From: Phoma sp. XZ068
Taxonomy: Eukaryota; Ascomycota; Dothideomycetes; Pleosporales; Didymellaceae
Assembly (NCBI GenBank): GCA_004835665.1
Contig: RBKR01000001.1
Location: 620,001 to 684,000, forward strand
Length of the DNA stretch: 64,000 nucleotides
Direction of reading: 5' to 3'
In this document: positions 33,119 to 42,602 of the stretch, in pieces
How the letters are laid out: every line of letters begins with the position of its first letter
How positions within the stretch are numbered: the stretch's first letter is position 1
Notes under the pieces: model-generated
What the model was told of the DNA's origin: nothing
The model's input: only the letters and a program-made list of their open reading frames with translations
Database searches by the model: none
Program-made: the position numbers and the translations under genes

Positions 33119-34194
33119 GTTGGCAACAAAGGTGGAAGATGGTGTAAATGAAGGCTTTGATGGTGATGGTGTTGGAGTGCTGATCAATTCAGAACTGGGT
33201 CGTTGCGGATGAGGCTTGCCTGTTGCGATGAAGATCAACAGAGGCGTGGCGACCGTTATATAACAGAGGTTGACAGGGCGTTCATGAGGAGGACGGTACA
33301 CTGCAAGGCTTGATAGTAGTGAGGGCTGCTCCCGCCGCTACGTCTTGCCGAGTGTCCACATTTGGATCCTGAGTAGCGTCCAGCTGGCATTAGCTGGTAT
33401 AGCTGGACCACTCAGCATCGTGAGGGTGCCAATGGGGCTCCGAAGGGGTGTAAGAGTAGCACTGAAACTGAGGCTGCATTGGAAAACTACCATGCAGGAA
33501 CCGTGGGAACAGACATGACATTTTGCGAGCCCCATTACCATCGCAGCTGGAGTGGGCATGTTCGTCAGTGCTGCGCTGGGCATTCAGCAGCGGTATGGAA
33601 AGCCACCAAACGACTAAGCCGTTTTGGATCAAGCTCCACGGCCTCATCCGGTAAGGCATGGTGCCAAGCTGTGTACTTCAGCCGCAGCACCACAATTGAT
33701 TGGTTCATACTTATAATTAGCGGTGCGGCATTCGCGTGCTCTTCGCTGAGTGAACCTGAAGATGGCGCCGGGTAGGGTTAACTTGGGAATCTCCACAACG
33801 CTCTTAGGGCCACGGTCACAGGAGCGGTGTCAGCCACAGAACGGCTGTGCTGGCGACTCCGGCCAGTCAGATGACGTCGATAGGCTGTTCCTGAGGAGTT
33901 GCAGCCCATGGCAGCTGGAGCACGAGGAGAATGTTGTCATTGAGGTATAGGCGGAAGGATCATACACGCCAAGTGGAGCCGGGGGCTGAACTCACAAGCT
34001 CTCCAAGTCGGCTCCAATTTCCAAGTCACTCTTGCGCTTATGCAGGTATGTGAGTCTAAGTCTTAGATTCATGGTGCTTCTGTAGCACTTCTTGTGTCTG
34101 AGAGGTCGTTTCATGCTATCCGGAGCTCGTCATGGTTCTCGTGTTTGCGCCTACCTCAGCGGCCCACCGCCTTTCAGCCTTGAGGAATCGGTCC
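33119..34194. other. Intergenic region between two leftward genes
   Basis: Holds the promoter of the five-exon gene (TATA box at 33256-33262, minus strand) and the 3' flank of the proteasome gene. Two gene-length frames near 33338-33950 overlap on opposite strands and neither has recognisable content. Confidence 0.5.
33256..33262 (-). promoter_or_regulatory. TATA box of the five-exon gene
   Basis: TATATAA on the minus strand, about 138 bp before the start codon at 33118; it agrees with leftward transcription of this otherwise hard-to-see gene. Confidence 0.45.
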
Positions 34195-35243
34195 TCAATC
34201 CTTGTCGGCGATTGACTGCAGTCGCTCATCGATTTCCTCCTCGGTGAGTGCCCTGAAAGCGGCATCAGTGCCCTCTTGGCCGTCGAGCCTTGGTCCACCA
34301 ACGATGCCGACCTCCAGCTCTCCCTTCTTGAAATCGACAGACAGGACTGTGCTCAGCGCAGTGATGGCTAGCTCGACGACTTCCTCCCAGTTGCCCTCCG
34401 CATGCTCCTTGTTCTTCAGCTTCTTCTCGAGAAAGTTGAGCGCCTCCTGTGTCTTTGGTCCCGATGCGGTTGCCTTGTACCCGACATAGTAACCTGCAGG
34501 GTCGCACTTGTATAGTTGAGGGCCGAACTCTGAGTCTAATGAGATGAGCGTTGTAGCAACACCGAGCGGCCTCATGTAAGCCTGCACCAAGATTAGCACG
34601 TTTGCATCATTGCCTGCTCTTGTTCTATTCTTGCTCACCCGCTGTGTGTAGACCTGGCTGATGTTGGCTATCCTCTTGGCCAGAACGTCGCAAGGCATCT
34701 CATAGCCGTACTTGTAGCGGAACTCGGCAGCTTCACCTCGGGCTCTGCTCACAGAAGCTCTCGCATCGGCAATGGAACCTGTCATGACACAGCCAACTGA
34801 CGAGGACAGCTTGAAGATGTGGGAGACGGAGGAGGGCTCAATGAGCTTGTCCTACGCGAAGGTATCAGTACCACATTGCCGCCTCTTGTAGCCGACGTAA
34901 CATACGGGGACCTTCTTCTGCGAGATGACTACTGCGCAGTCCTTGCCCCTCACTCCCAATGATGTGATGTTCGCAGCCGTGATTGCCTTGAATGCATATT
35001 CTATGTGGCCGCTATGTTAGCGGGGATTACGAGGAAGAGGGCTACCAAGCTGCATCGCGGGGCAGTCGACGGGTGCTAGCTTGTGGTGGGGTTCGTTCGT
35101 ACCGACTTGGTAGAGGCGACCTTGGTCAGAGAAGATGGTGATGTGTCTGTCGTAGCCTGCGCTTCCTGTATGACGCGGGGAGCTGTTAGCATAGGTAATA
35201 GACAAACACAAGCTCGGAGGGGCGATGGCGACGCACCAGACAT
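34195..35243 (-). CDS. SCL1: 20S proteasome subunit alpha type 1 (Scl1/PSMA6 group), 254 aa
   Basis: Five exons: 35243-35237 (7 bp, ATGTCTG), 35165-35103, 35000-34906, 34851-34639 and 34581-34195. The spliced start MSGSAGYDRHITIFSDQGRL plus VEYAFKAI is the proteasome alpha-subunit N-terminal signature, and KGKDC-type RGKDCAVVISQKKVPDKL, SIADARASVSRARGEAAEFRYKYGYEMPCDVLAKRIAN and YMRPLGVATTL place it in the alpha-1 group. Alpha subunits are not catalytic; they form the outer ring that gates the core particle and docks the regulatory cap. Length is normal. It is divergent from the WKF gene across 332 bp, without a clear TATA box, as expected for a constitutive gene. The 7-bp first exon holds only two codons and one base. 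Confidence 0.95.
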
Positions 35244-35575
35244 GATGGCGGTGGGTGTTTATGTGTGTTTGTGTTTTTCAGCTTCAAGTGCAGCTCTTAG
35301 AGGCGGTCGTAAGCTTTAGCGGCGCTGGTGGTGATGGCAGGCGAGTTGTCGTCGGCGTTGGACGCTGGACGCGCCTTCCACTGGCGGCCTGGAGCTACGG
35401 GATCGCCAGCCGCCGCAGATTAGCCGCAGATTTTCCACCTTCAAAATCTCTTTTCACGCATCTTATTCGACGTTCAAAAACTGACATATACACTGATCGA
35501 GCTGATTCGGATTTGAGCGATGGGAAGAGTCTCCGCATAATTGTAATAAGACGACTCCATATTCCACTTTTGATC
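35244..35575. promoter_or_regulatory. Shared divergent promoter, proteasome alpha-1 and WKF genes
   Basis: A 332-bp gap between divergent start codons. No TATA box is evident. Open frame continues upstream of 35576 on the plus strand, but it is not conserved-looking. I did not find a clear proteasome-associated control element (GGTGGCAAA) in it. Confidence 0.45.
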
Positions 35576-37291
35576 ATGGCAACAAACGGCACCAGGATTC
35601 CAGCCTGGCGGAGACTTGGCCTCGCGCTGCAGAGTGAGGCCCAATCCGGAGTCGCCGTGACTGAGTCCACTGCATCTCACGGGGGCGAAAACCACCCTGT
35701 AGCAACTCCTGTTGTAGTAAAAGAGGCTCAGAATACCTCTGACCCTTCCATCGAGCCTGCCCAAAATGGCAAATCGTCAAAGCTTGGCAAACGAAAATTC
35801 CAGCTCGAGGCCGCGGAAGACAACGAATCGACAGCATCAAAAAAGAGTCGGACGGTAGCAGAGGACGCTCATTCCATCGAGGACGCCGTTGTAAATGCGC
35901 ATGCAGTTACACAGCAGGACCATGATATGCCAACTTCCACCGCAGAGGAGCCTACCTCAGCTACATCTGCAAAAGGAGGAGATCCAAATTATCGCCAAGG
36001 GAAGAAAAAGAAGCCTAAGCTTACTCCCAGAGACCGCAAGAAGCTGGCCCAGGAGAACGCGCCTGCACCTTCACCTGCTGAAGTTGTACCGGTGAGGACA
36101 AGGGCGACTTTACTTGCCTCGACTGAGGTTGACCATCTTCCCGCGCCCTCATTCTCAACTCCACAAAAGCACCAACCGATACTTCGAGACCGTAGCAAGG
36201 ACTCTTCAGGATCACCGCCAAGGACTGACCGACGAAAGTCTGTCGCATTCACTCCAGACACGAAGAGAGTGGACGGCGACAGCGGGCAAACGTGGTTCAA
36301 AAGGTGGGCAGCGGAGCAGAAAGGAGAAGATACCACAGCTCTGGAACAGCCTAGCTTCACCTCAGTACCAGCGACCACTGAGGAGCTGGAAGAAGCGGCA
36401 AAGGTTGAGAAGAAGGAGAAAAAGAAGGACAAGAAGGACAAGACATCTTCAAAAGAGAAGGAAGCAGCAGCCTTTGCAGCAAGCGCCACAGCCAAAGAAG
36501 AACAATCTGCCGCACAGCCAGCGAAGCCTTCGAAAGACATCAAGAATCAACCTGCAGTCCCCGCAAAGGGTAAGAAGAAGGATCCATCCATCTACATCTC
36601 CTACCTTACTCAATACCACAACGACCACGGCAACTGGAAATTCAACAAAGCGAAACAGAACGACGTCGTAGACAACGCTTTGAACATCTTCCGCATCCCA
36701 GATGAGCACTCTGAAGCATTACTGGAGTACATCAAGGGTCTGAAGGGTGCGGGCGTCATTGAGCGATTGAGAGAAAAGACCTTGGCAACCATCAAAGAAC
36801 TCGACGCAGAAGACGCCAAAGCACCTGCTGAGATGGATGCAGATGCCCAGAAAGCTGCCAAGGAGGCCGCACTGAAAGAACGTGTTACCAAAGAGAAGAA
36901 ACGCAGAATGGTTGAAGGCGATGTCGAGAGCTTTGCGACCCACCCTAACGGCGATGCATACATTCGACGCATGCGCCGCAGCCGTGCTGAAGCGCTGCTG
37001 TCAGCACTCGGTCGCACAGCGCCGATTCTTCCAGCTCCCAAGCCGACCACAAGCATCAACCCCATGGTTCAGAACCTTGCGCCGCAGCAAAGGGCTCGTA
37101 AGAGCAAGCGCAGGACCGACATCTCCAGCGATGAGAGTAGCTCTGATAGCAGCAGCGATGACAGCTCCAGTGACGAGTCGGACAGCAAATCTAATGACTC
37201 AGACTCAGACTCGGACAGTGGAAGTGCGGGTAAGGGTGATAGCAGTGAATCTGATGGAAGCGATGGCGAAAGTGACAGTGACAGCGACTAA
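35576..37291 (+). CDS. WKF-domain protein (C7orf50-like), 571 aa
   Basis: Single exon; the Met at 35576 is preferred over the open extension upstream because MATNGTRIPAWRRLGL is a typical start and the extension overlaps the promoter. The domain lies at about residues 333-400: SIYISYLTQYHNDHGNWKFN, then KAKQNDVVDNALNIF and ALLEYIKGLKG, the WKF pattern of human C7orf50 and fungal relatives, thought to act in the nucleolus in rRNA processing. The long N-terminus is disordered with Lys-rich patches (KKKKPKLTPRDRKKL, KKEKKKDKKDK), probable nuclear or nucleolar signals. The C-terminus is an acidic serine tract of repeated SSD/SDSD, a likely casein-kinase-2 target. Role in ribosome synthesis is inferred from family and composition. 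Confidence 0.85.
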   Translation: MATNGTRIPAWRRLGLALQSEAQSGVAVTESTASHGGENHPVATPVVVKEAQNTSDPSIEPAQNGKSSKLGKRKFQLEAAEDNESTASKKSRTVAEDAHSIEDAVVNAHAVTQQDHDMPTSTAEEPTSATSAKGGDPNYRQGKKKKPKLTPRDRKKLAQENAPAPSPAEVVPVRTRATLLASTEVDHLPAPSFSTPQKHQPILRDRSKDSSGSPPRTDRRKSVAFTPDTKRVDGDSGQTWFKRWAAEQKGEDTTALEQPSFTSVPATTEELEEAAKVEKKEKKKDKKDKTSSKEKEAAAFAASATAKEEQSAAQPAKPSKDIKNQPAVPAKGKKKDPSIYISYLTQYHNDHGNWKFNKAKQNDVVDNALNIFRIPDEHSEALLEYIKGLKGAGVIERLREKTLATIKELDAEDAKAPAEMDADAQKAAKEAALKERVTKEKKRRMVEGDVESFATHPNGDAYIRRMRRSRAEALLSALGRTAPILPAPKPTTSINPMVQNLAPQQRARKSKRRTDISSDESSSDSSSDDSSSDESDSKSNDSDSDSDSGSAGKGDSSESDGSDGESDSDSD

Positions 37292-37560
37292 AATGGTCTC
37301 CATTGCCTTCAATTTGTAAAATAGATCTTTATACGTGAGTCTTTCGTCCATCGAAAGATAATGAGTGTATGGGTACAGACGGGCAATCAAAGATTCTTGT
37401 CGGGATGATTATTTGACCGTTGTCGCCTTTCTGCCAGCTTTGTGGAATATTACTAGTGTCAGATGCCGTAGCCTCAGCTCTGCGGTGGCAAAGTGGACAT
37501 GAACTCGGCTTCCCCGCAACTTGCCATCCCACGTGGTCTCCATCAGCTCCATCAGCTATC

Positions 37561-38940
37561 ATGACCACAGAACAGCAAGAACAAAGACTGGCCGAGATAC
37601 GAGTACACATGTCACTCTCATCCCTACCAACAGAATTACTAGAGTTCATCTCCTCGTACTCCGACCTGCAAACATTCCGGTCGTTGCGCCTTACAGCATC
37701 GCCCTGCCGCACTCGAACACTCCACATCTTCAAACAACGCTTTTTTGCAACCCAGTACCTACAATGGACAAAATACTCCTTCCAACGCCTTGTCGAAATA
37801 TCCACGCACCCTGACTTAGGCGATGCACTCCATCATCTTGTCATCGATGCCACACCACACTACGCCCTCTCACTATGGAAGATGCGCCGTCGCAGCGCAG
37901 ATGCAGGGCACATGACACCAGTCACGGATGACGAGGATGGAAGCAAGCTGGTCCATCGAATTAATTCAGACTATGCAGAATTGCAAGAAGAGGCCCAAGG
38001 CTTAGCAAAGTGGTTTAACGAAACGCGTTTTGACGTCCAGTGTTTGCGACAGGTCTTTTCGACAGCGAAGAGCTTGGAGAGTATACTGTTCGAGTATCAG
38101 GGCCTGGAGTCAAAGTACTTCAAGTTTGGGGGGAGATATTGCGAGTTGAGTCAGCATGAGATGAGTCGGCCGTTTGTGAGTACAATGAGTGCAATTGCGG
38201 CCTCTGGATGCGAGATGACGAAGATTGGGATGCCAAATGGTAAAGATCATGGTGCTATTAGCATCGGCCGCCTTGAATCACTCGCCCCATCACTACGCTC
38301 CTTTGAATCAACTTTCTCGCGCCTAGAGACGCTGCAACTTAAACTCCGCGACTGGCGCTCGCCAGACTTAGGATTCGAGCTCGAGCGCACCCGCGCGCCC
38401 TTTGTCGTCCGCTTCCTCGCAAAATGTAGAAACGTGAAAGTGCTGGACCTTAGCTGCTACAGCGCCCTTGAGAATGACGTCTTCGGGGAGATGGCCCGAA
38501 CATGTCGATTTGAAAAGCTTGAGCGGTGCAAACTGCATTTATTCCGGATCAACCGCGCCAACGACTTGATCGACTTCCTCGCCCATTGTTCATCGTCGCT
38601 CGTGGGATTGGAGATTCAACACATACTTCTGTCCGCCCCGGACACCTCGTGGGTCGACCTAATCAATTGCCTCGCGGGATCTCCAGCCCTGCTCTCAGTC
38701 CTGCAATCATTGTACCTTGAAAGAATATATATCCAGCGGTCGGTTAACTCTATCACGCGCGTCCTCTTCCTCGACCACCATAGTTCAAGAAGTTTTATAC
38801 GAATTGAGGGTGAAAATTGGAGAGATGAAGTTAAGGACCGGGCATGTAACTATGTGGAGTCTGAGGCGGGAAGGATGTGGGAAGCAGGCGCGATCATGTA
38901 CCCGTTTGTTGGTTTGAATCCACCCTTTCGGTCACGCTAA
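37561..38940 (+). CDS. F-box protein, 459 aa
   Basis: Single exon starting MTTEQQEQRLAEIRVHMSLS. The F-box starts at about residue 20 (LSSLPTELLEFISSYSDLQT) and covers some 40 residues. The rest alternates hydrophobic helices and strands with leucine-rich spacing (ETLQLKLRDW, VKVLDLSCYSALEN, LVGLEIQHILLS), suggesting degenerate leucine-rich repeats that would bind a substrate for SCF-type ubiquitination. The frame is open 47 codons further upstream (to 37420), but that part is cysteine-rich and unlike a protein start, and it lies right after the WKF gene. The partner substrate is unknown. Confidence 0.78.
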   Translation: MTTEQQEQRLAEIRVHMSLSSLPTELLEFISSYSDLQTFRSLRLTASPCRTRTLHIFKQRFFATQYLQWTKYSFQRLVEISTHPDLGDALHHLVIDATPHYALSLWKMRRRSADAGHMTPVTDDEDGSKLVHRINSDYAELQEEAQGLAKWFNETRFDVQCLRQVFSTAKSLESILFEYQGLESKYFKFGGRYCELSQHEMSRPFVSTMSAIAASGCEMTKIGMPNGKDHGAISIGRLESLAPSLRSFESTFSRLETLQLKLRDWRSPDLGFELERTRAPFVVRFLAKCRNVKVLDLSCYSALENDVFGEMARTCRFEKLERCKLHLFRINRANDLIDFLAHCSSSLVGLEIQHILLSAPDTSWVDLINCLAGSPALLSVLQSLYLERIYIQRSVNSITRVLFLDHHSSRSFIRIEGENWRDEVKDRACNYVESEAGRMWEAGAIMYPFVGLNPPFRSR

Positions 38941-39329
38941 ATTAGCGCGTCTGTAATGTCCAAACGCGTCGCCTCGTCTCCCCTACCTTCATCCTCGCTT
39001 CGTGCATTCTCCTTCGTATGGACTCAATTGGCGTTCTTCGCATCTACACTCTCTAGTGCGACCTTGCGCAATATGGCTTGCTCGTCAGCCTTGTTTCAGA
39101 CAGTATAATGACAACAATTGTGCAACAGTTGACTTGGCGATTACAGTAGTCTCAGACAAGGCTGGCACCTTCACCAGGGGCAGATTTATTAACGAGCCTA
39201 CGACCGCTAAACAGGCACCATTCAAACGCATCATCGAGGGAAAACAGCCCACGGAATCGGCAATACCTTCTCTTACCGCCTCGAGCATTCATCTTCGTTT
39301 GATCTACCAGAGGGTCCAAGATCGGCACA
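38941..39329. other. Short intergenic region
   Basis: Between an F-box gene and the next rightward gene; C/T-rich at its left end. It should hold the promoter of the gene starting at 39330. No clear TATA box. Confidence 0.45.
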
Positions 39330-41044
39330 ATGGTACTAGCTGCGAAGAGACATCAGTTTGTCTTGACGCAAGCCGAATGTCAACTATACAGACTCCTTCG
39401 TGAGCTTGAAGACGACTGTAAAGATGAGTTCTCTGACGTTTTTACTGACGCAAACCTACCGAAGCTGTTCGTGGATCCTGTTTCAGGTGCTCAGGTCAAA
39501 CGGCTGACAAACCCTTCAGGAATAAGCCGTTGACTTTATCTTTGAAGCTAGGAGGTCGCGAGGTGGAGAGCTTCGATCTTAGTGGAACTCAAATCATACA
39601 AGACTGTGCGTCCATCGGTGCCAGGATTGTACGAAAGCTTTTGACATCTGAAGAGTATGAATCTGGACGTAACGAATCGCCTGCACGAAAAGATGTCTCA
39701 ACTCAAATGGGAAGCGAAGATTTCGCCAAAGTCTCGCCCGGCTTGACAAAAGAAATCCCAGTCTGCAGCACAGGTAAAGTGTACACATCATGGGAGTCAG
39801 TCAAGCAGGAAGCAATTCCTCCATATGTAAAAGCTGTTAGCTTTACGGTCAACCAAGATGATTTGAACCCTGGTCGTCGGGATGATTTGGGTGCCCGGTT
39901 TCCAGACGTCACAATCATTGCCGAAACTTTACCTAGCGATATCGACGACGAGGTCGAAGCCCAACGCGCCAACGAACAACGTCTGCGAAACGATTCTACT
40001 ACAAAGACCGTACCAATCATTTCATCACCAACCACCTCAACGAAGCCTTTATCGCTTGATATGAGTATAAGGTCTGTTGCAGAAGTAGTTCCAGATACCC
40101 CTCTAGTCGCTGCTACGACGGGAATTACTGCACTGTCTCGAATGAGCATCGACGAGTCCGAAACACACGTCAAGGGTATTGCTTCGGGAAACACAGGCAA
40201 CTTCGATGTAACGACTCATCATAGCAAGACGAACAGCATATCGCCAATCATGAGCATTGCAGAGCGTATAGGTTTGGACCTTACCTATGACGACAAGGCC
40301 ATACACACCATGTGGTCACAATGGCAAACTAACCACGAAGTCAAGTCTTTTGCCACTGTGCGTCGATCGATCAAGCTCGAGCCGTACTACAACAGCCTCG
40401 TTACATTATACATACTCGCACACCATAAGATGGAACTCGACCTGTGCTTTGCTGTGTTGCTCAGAATCCAGAATACAAACTACACCTTCAGAGAAATGCT
40501 ACCAAATGTAGCAACCGTTGTCTTGGCATTTCAGTATTTGCCGGAGAATAACGACCTCTGCCGCTGGCTATCCACGTTATTTGCGTTCTTGTGGGGGACT
40601 CGGCAGTATGAAAATCGCGAACATCTTCTGGCTGACTTTCCCCATGTCGATCGCGATGCCTTTTCCAAGTTCATATTCGCGATCGCATACGTACGAGACC
40701 CGTTCACGAAGGGATATAATACAGCAGTACTTGATCATTGGTGTGAAGTGCACCATCACCAGGAGGGGGACGAAGAAGCAGTATTATGCAAACAAATGCA
40801 GGACAGCATAAAGGTCCAAGTTGACAAAATCAGGAGCGACGAGGCCAAGCTCGAATACGAGGAAGCGAAGAACTTGGTCGATGACTATGTCAAGAGCATG
40901 AACTCAGTGTCACTGACTGCAGAAGCAACACAGAGCGTACCTCTTGCAAAGAGCAAGAGGAAGGCGGAGGTTCCTACCGTACAACCACACAAGAAGTACA
41001 AGAAGGGTGGCGGAAGAGGCAGGTCCATACGAGCTTCCCCTTAG
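39330..41044 (+). CDS. Protein of unknown function, possibly with BTB-associated helical (BACK-like) region, about 545 aa
   Basis: Best model: exon 39330-39417 and exon 39495-41044, with a 77-bp intron (donor GTAAAG, branch-like ACTGAC, acceptor CTCAG). This joins MVLAAKRHQFVLTQ to KPLTLSLKLGGREVESFDLS without a stop. The N-terminal third has strand-like segments; residues 90-290 are Ser/Thr-rich and likely disordered; residues about 320-460 are helical, with LVTLYILAHHKMELDLCFAV, ENNDLCRWLSTLF and DAFSKFIFAIAYVRD. That spacing recalls the region after the BTB fold in fungal BTB proteins, but no clear BTB core is seen, so this is a weak inference. The C-terminus is basic (KSKRKAE, KKYKKGGGRGR), probably a nuclear signal. 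The first exon is less certain than the second. Confidence 0.6.
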
Positions 41045-42206
41045 GACGTCATTACCAGACAAGACTTGTTGAAGATGTCAGAATGATGTACATGACTTCA
41101 GGTCAAAGTCAGTGTAAATTACCTTATATCACTTATGGACAGGGAACCTTCGTTTCCAATATAGCCATTCAGCCACTTCTTCCAAGGTTCCCTCCAACTC
41201 AGAAATTTATGGGTGTGATCGTGTTAGGGCTCTCGTGCATGTGTGAGCTTTCTCGATTCGTTTCTTTACCGCTGTCCAACTTACTTGCTCACTGAGACAC
41301 CAGATGTGCATTTTCCTATTTGCTATGCTTTTACGAGAGAGTATGGCACAGCAGATCGTATTCTTGAACATCTCCCACAGGAGGCACCATGACATTGGTC
41401 AGCTCATTGGCAACCTCGAAAGCTGCGAAGACGCCACATCTGATATGTCACATCGGTGGCTGCCGGATAGGGCCGTACCATCAGCTGCCTCCCTACACCG
41501 TACTTTATGTGGCACTAGTAAGATACAGCGCCCTCCATTGGTCGCCAGACACGAAAGTAGACTAAAACGGAAGAAATGTTTACTGTTATTTGGTTGAGCC
41601 TAAGGTCTTCCAAGCGTAAGCCGCCAAATATAGGTCCTAAAAGCTCGCTTGCTGGGCCTATCAGCCCTAAGCCACAGCTGAGCCGGCGGTGGCTGACAGT
41701 GAAAGTCAACGGAGCGCTAACTGAACTTGGATAAGCTTACTGCTCTCACAACACTTACCAATCGCACAGCTGAACTTCGCAGCCACCACCAGCCTGTTCG
41801 GCCGCCTGCTTGACCGCATGCCGCATGCCGCATGGGCCGCCCCACTCGCGTTCGGTCGCGAAGAGCCGCAGCCCTCAGACGATAGTCAGAATGTCGTCAC
41901 GAGCAAGTTTACACCCATGGCTGTGCAGCAACTGTCTCGTAGCCTCGAGGCCACCATATGCCAGCGTCGTATTGAGGCAGAGCATAGCAGAAGCTCGTGA
42001 TGCTCTGCTGGCGTAAGTCTGAGCTACCTTTAGCTTTCATCTGGGCGGACTCGATGTATAAAGACCTGGACAGTTCACGCTGAATAGATCATCATCACAC
42101 AACAACCAAACAACAAAAGCATCATCTTCGCTTTCTCCACTTTCCAACTCCATATCTCCTTATAACCCTCACTCTCCACCAACCAACCAACAATCCAACC
42201 ATCAAA
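41045..42206. other. Intergenic region with promoter of the small secreted protein
   Basis: Mostly featureless. A possible spliced frame lies at 41576-42000 (see findings). The right end has a TATA box at 42057-42062 and a long C/A-rich leader with repeated CCAACCAACCAAC just before the start codon at 42207. Confidence 0.5.
42057..42062 (+). promoter_or_regulatory. TATA box of the small secreted-protein gene
   Basis: TATAAA 145 bp before the start codon, followed by a pyrimidine/A-rich leader typical of strongly expressed fungal genes. Confidence 0.5.
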
Positions 42207-42602
42207 ATGAAGGCCTCCGTCATCGCTTCCACCCTCTTCCTCTCCGGCGCCCTCGCTTTCCCCACCCTCACCACCCGCACTCAATCCCTCTTCACCATCC
42301 AGCTTGCCAACGACATCTCCGGCGCCAATGCCATCCGCTCCGTCGTCGTCAACAGCGGCGAGAACAAATTCTCCACCGTCTTCGCCAACACCGTGCTCGT
42401 CAAGGACGGCCGTGTCAAGGCCACCAGCGTCCAGAATGTCAACCCCGTAGGCGGCAACGTTCTGTGTGTCATCAAGAACCCAGCTGCACCCGCAGACGTC
42501 AAGCGCATCAACGACCGCGCTACCTTTGTCGACCTCGACGGCGTCCCGGGCCGCGCCATTGAGACTGATGTCACCGACTTCACTATTATCTGCGAGCTCT
42601 AA
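42207..42602 (+). CDS. Small secreted protein, 131 aa
   Basis: Single exon. A canonical signal peptide (MKASVIASTLFLSGALA, cleavage likely at ALA-FP) precedes a mature domain of about 114 residues with alternating hydrophobic strands (FTIQLANDI, AIRSVVVNSG, NVLCVIKNP, FTIICEL) and exactly two cysteines, at the middle and near the C-terminus, so one disulphide is likely. No catalytic motif. It resembles the small beta-sheet secreted proteins common in plant-associated and saprotrophic Dothideomycetes, whose function is mostly unknown. The codon use is strongly biased to C-ending codons (GCC, ACC, CTC), fitting high expression. A TATA box and C/A-rich leader precede it. An effector role is possible but not shown. 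Confidence 0.82.
   Translation: MKASVIASTLFLSGALAFPTLTTRTQSLFTIQLANDISGANAIRSVVVNSGENKFSTVFANTVLVKDGRVKATSVQNVNPVGGNVLCVIKNPAAPADVKRINDRATFVDLDGVPGRAIETDVTDFTIICEL

Noticed and set aside
35255..35575. Upstream in-frame extension of the WKF protein
   Set aside because: Overlaps the short divergent promoter, and its sequence does not resemble the rest of the protein; the Met at 35576 is the better start.
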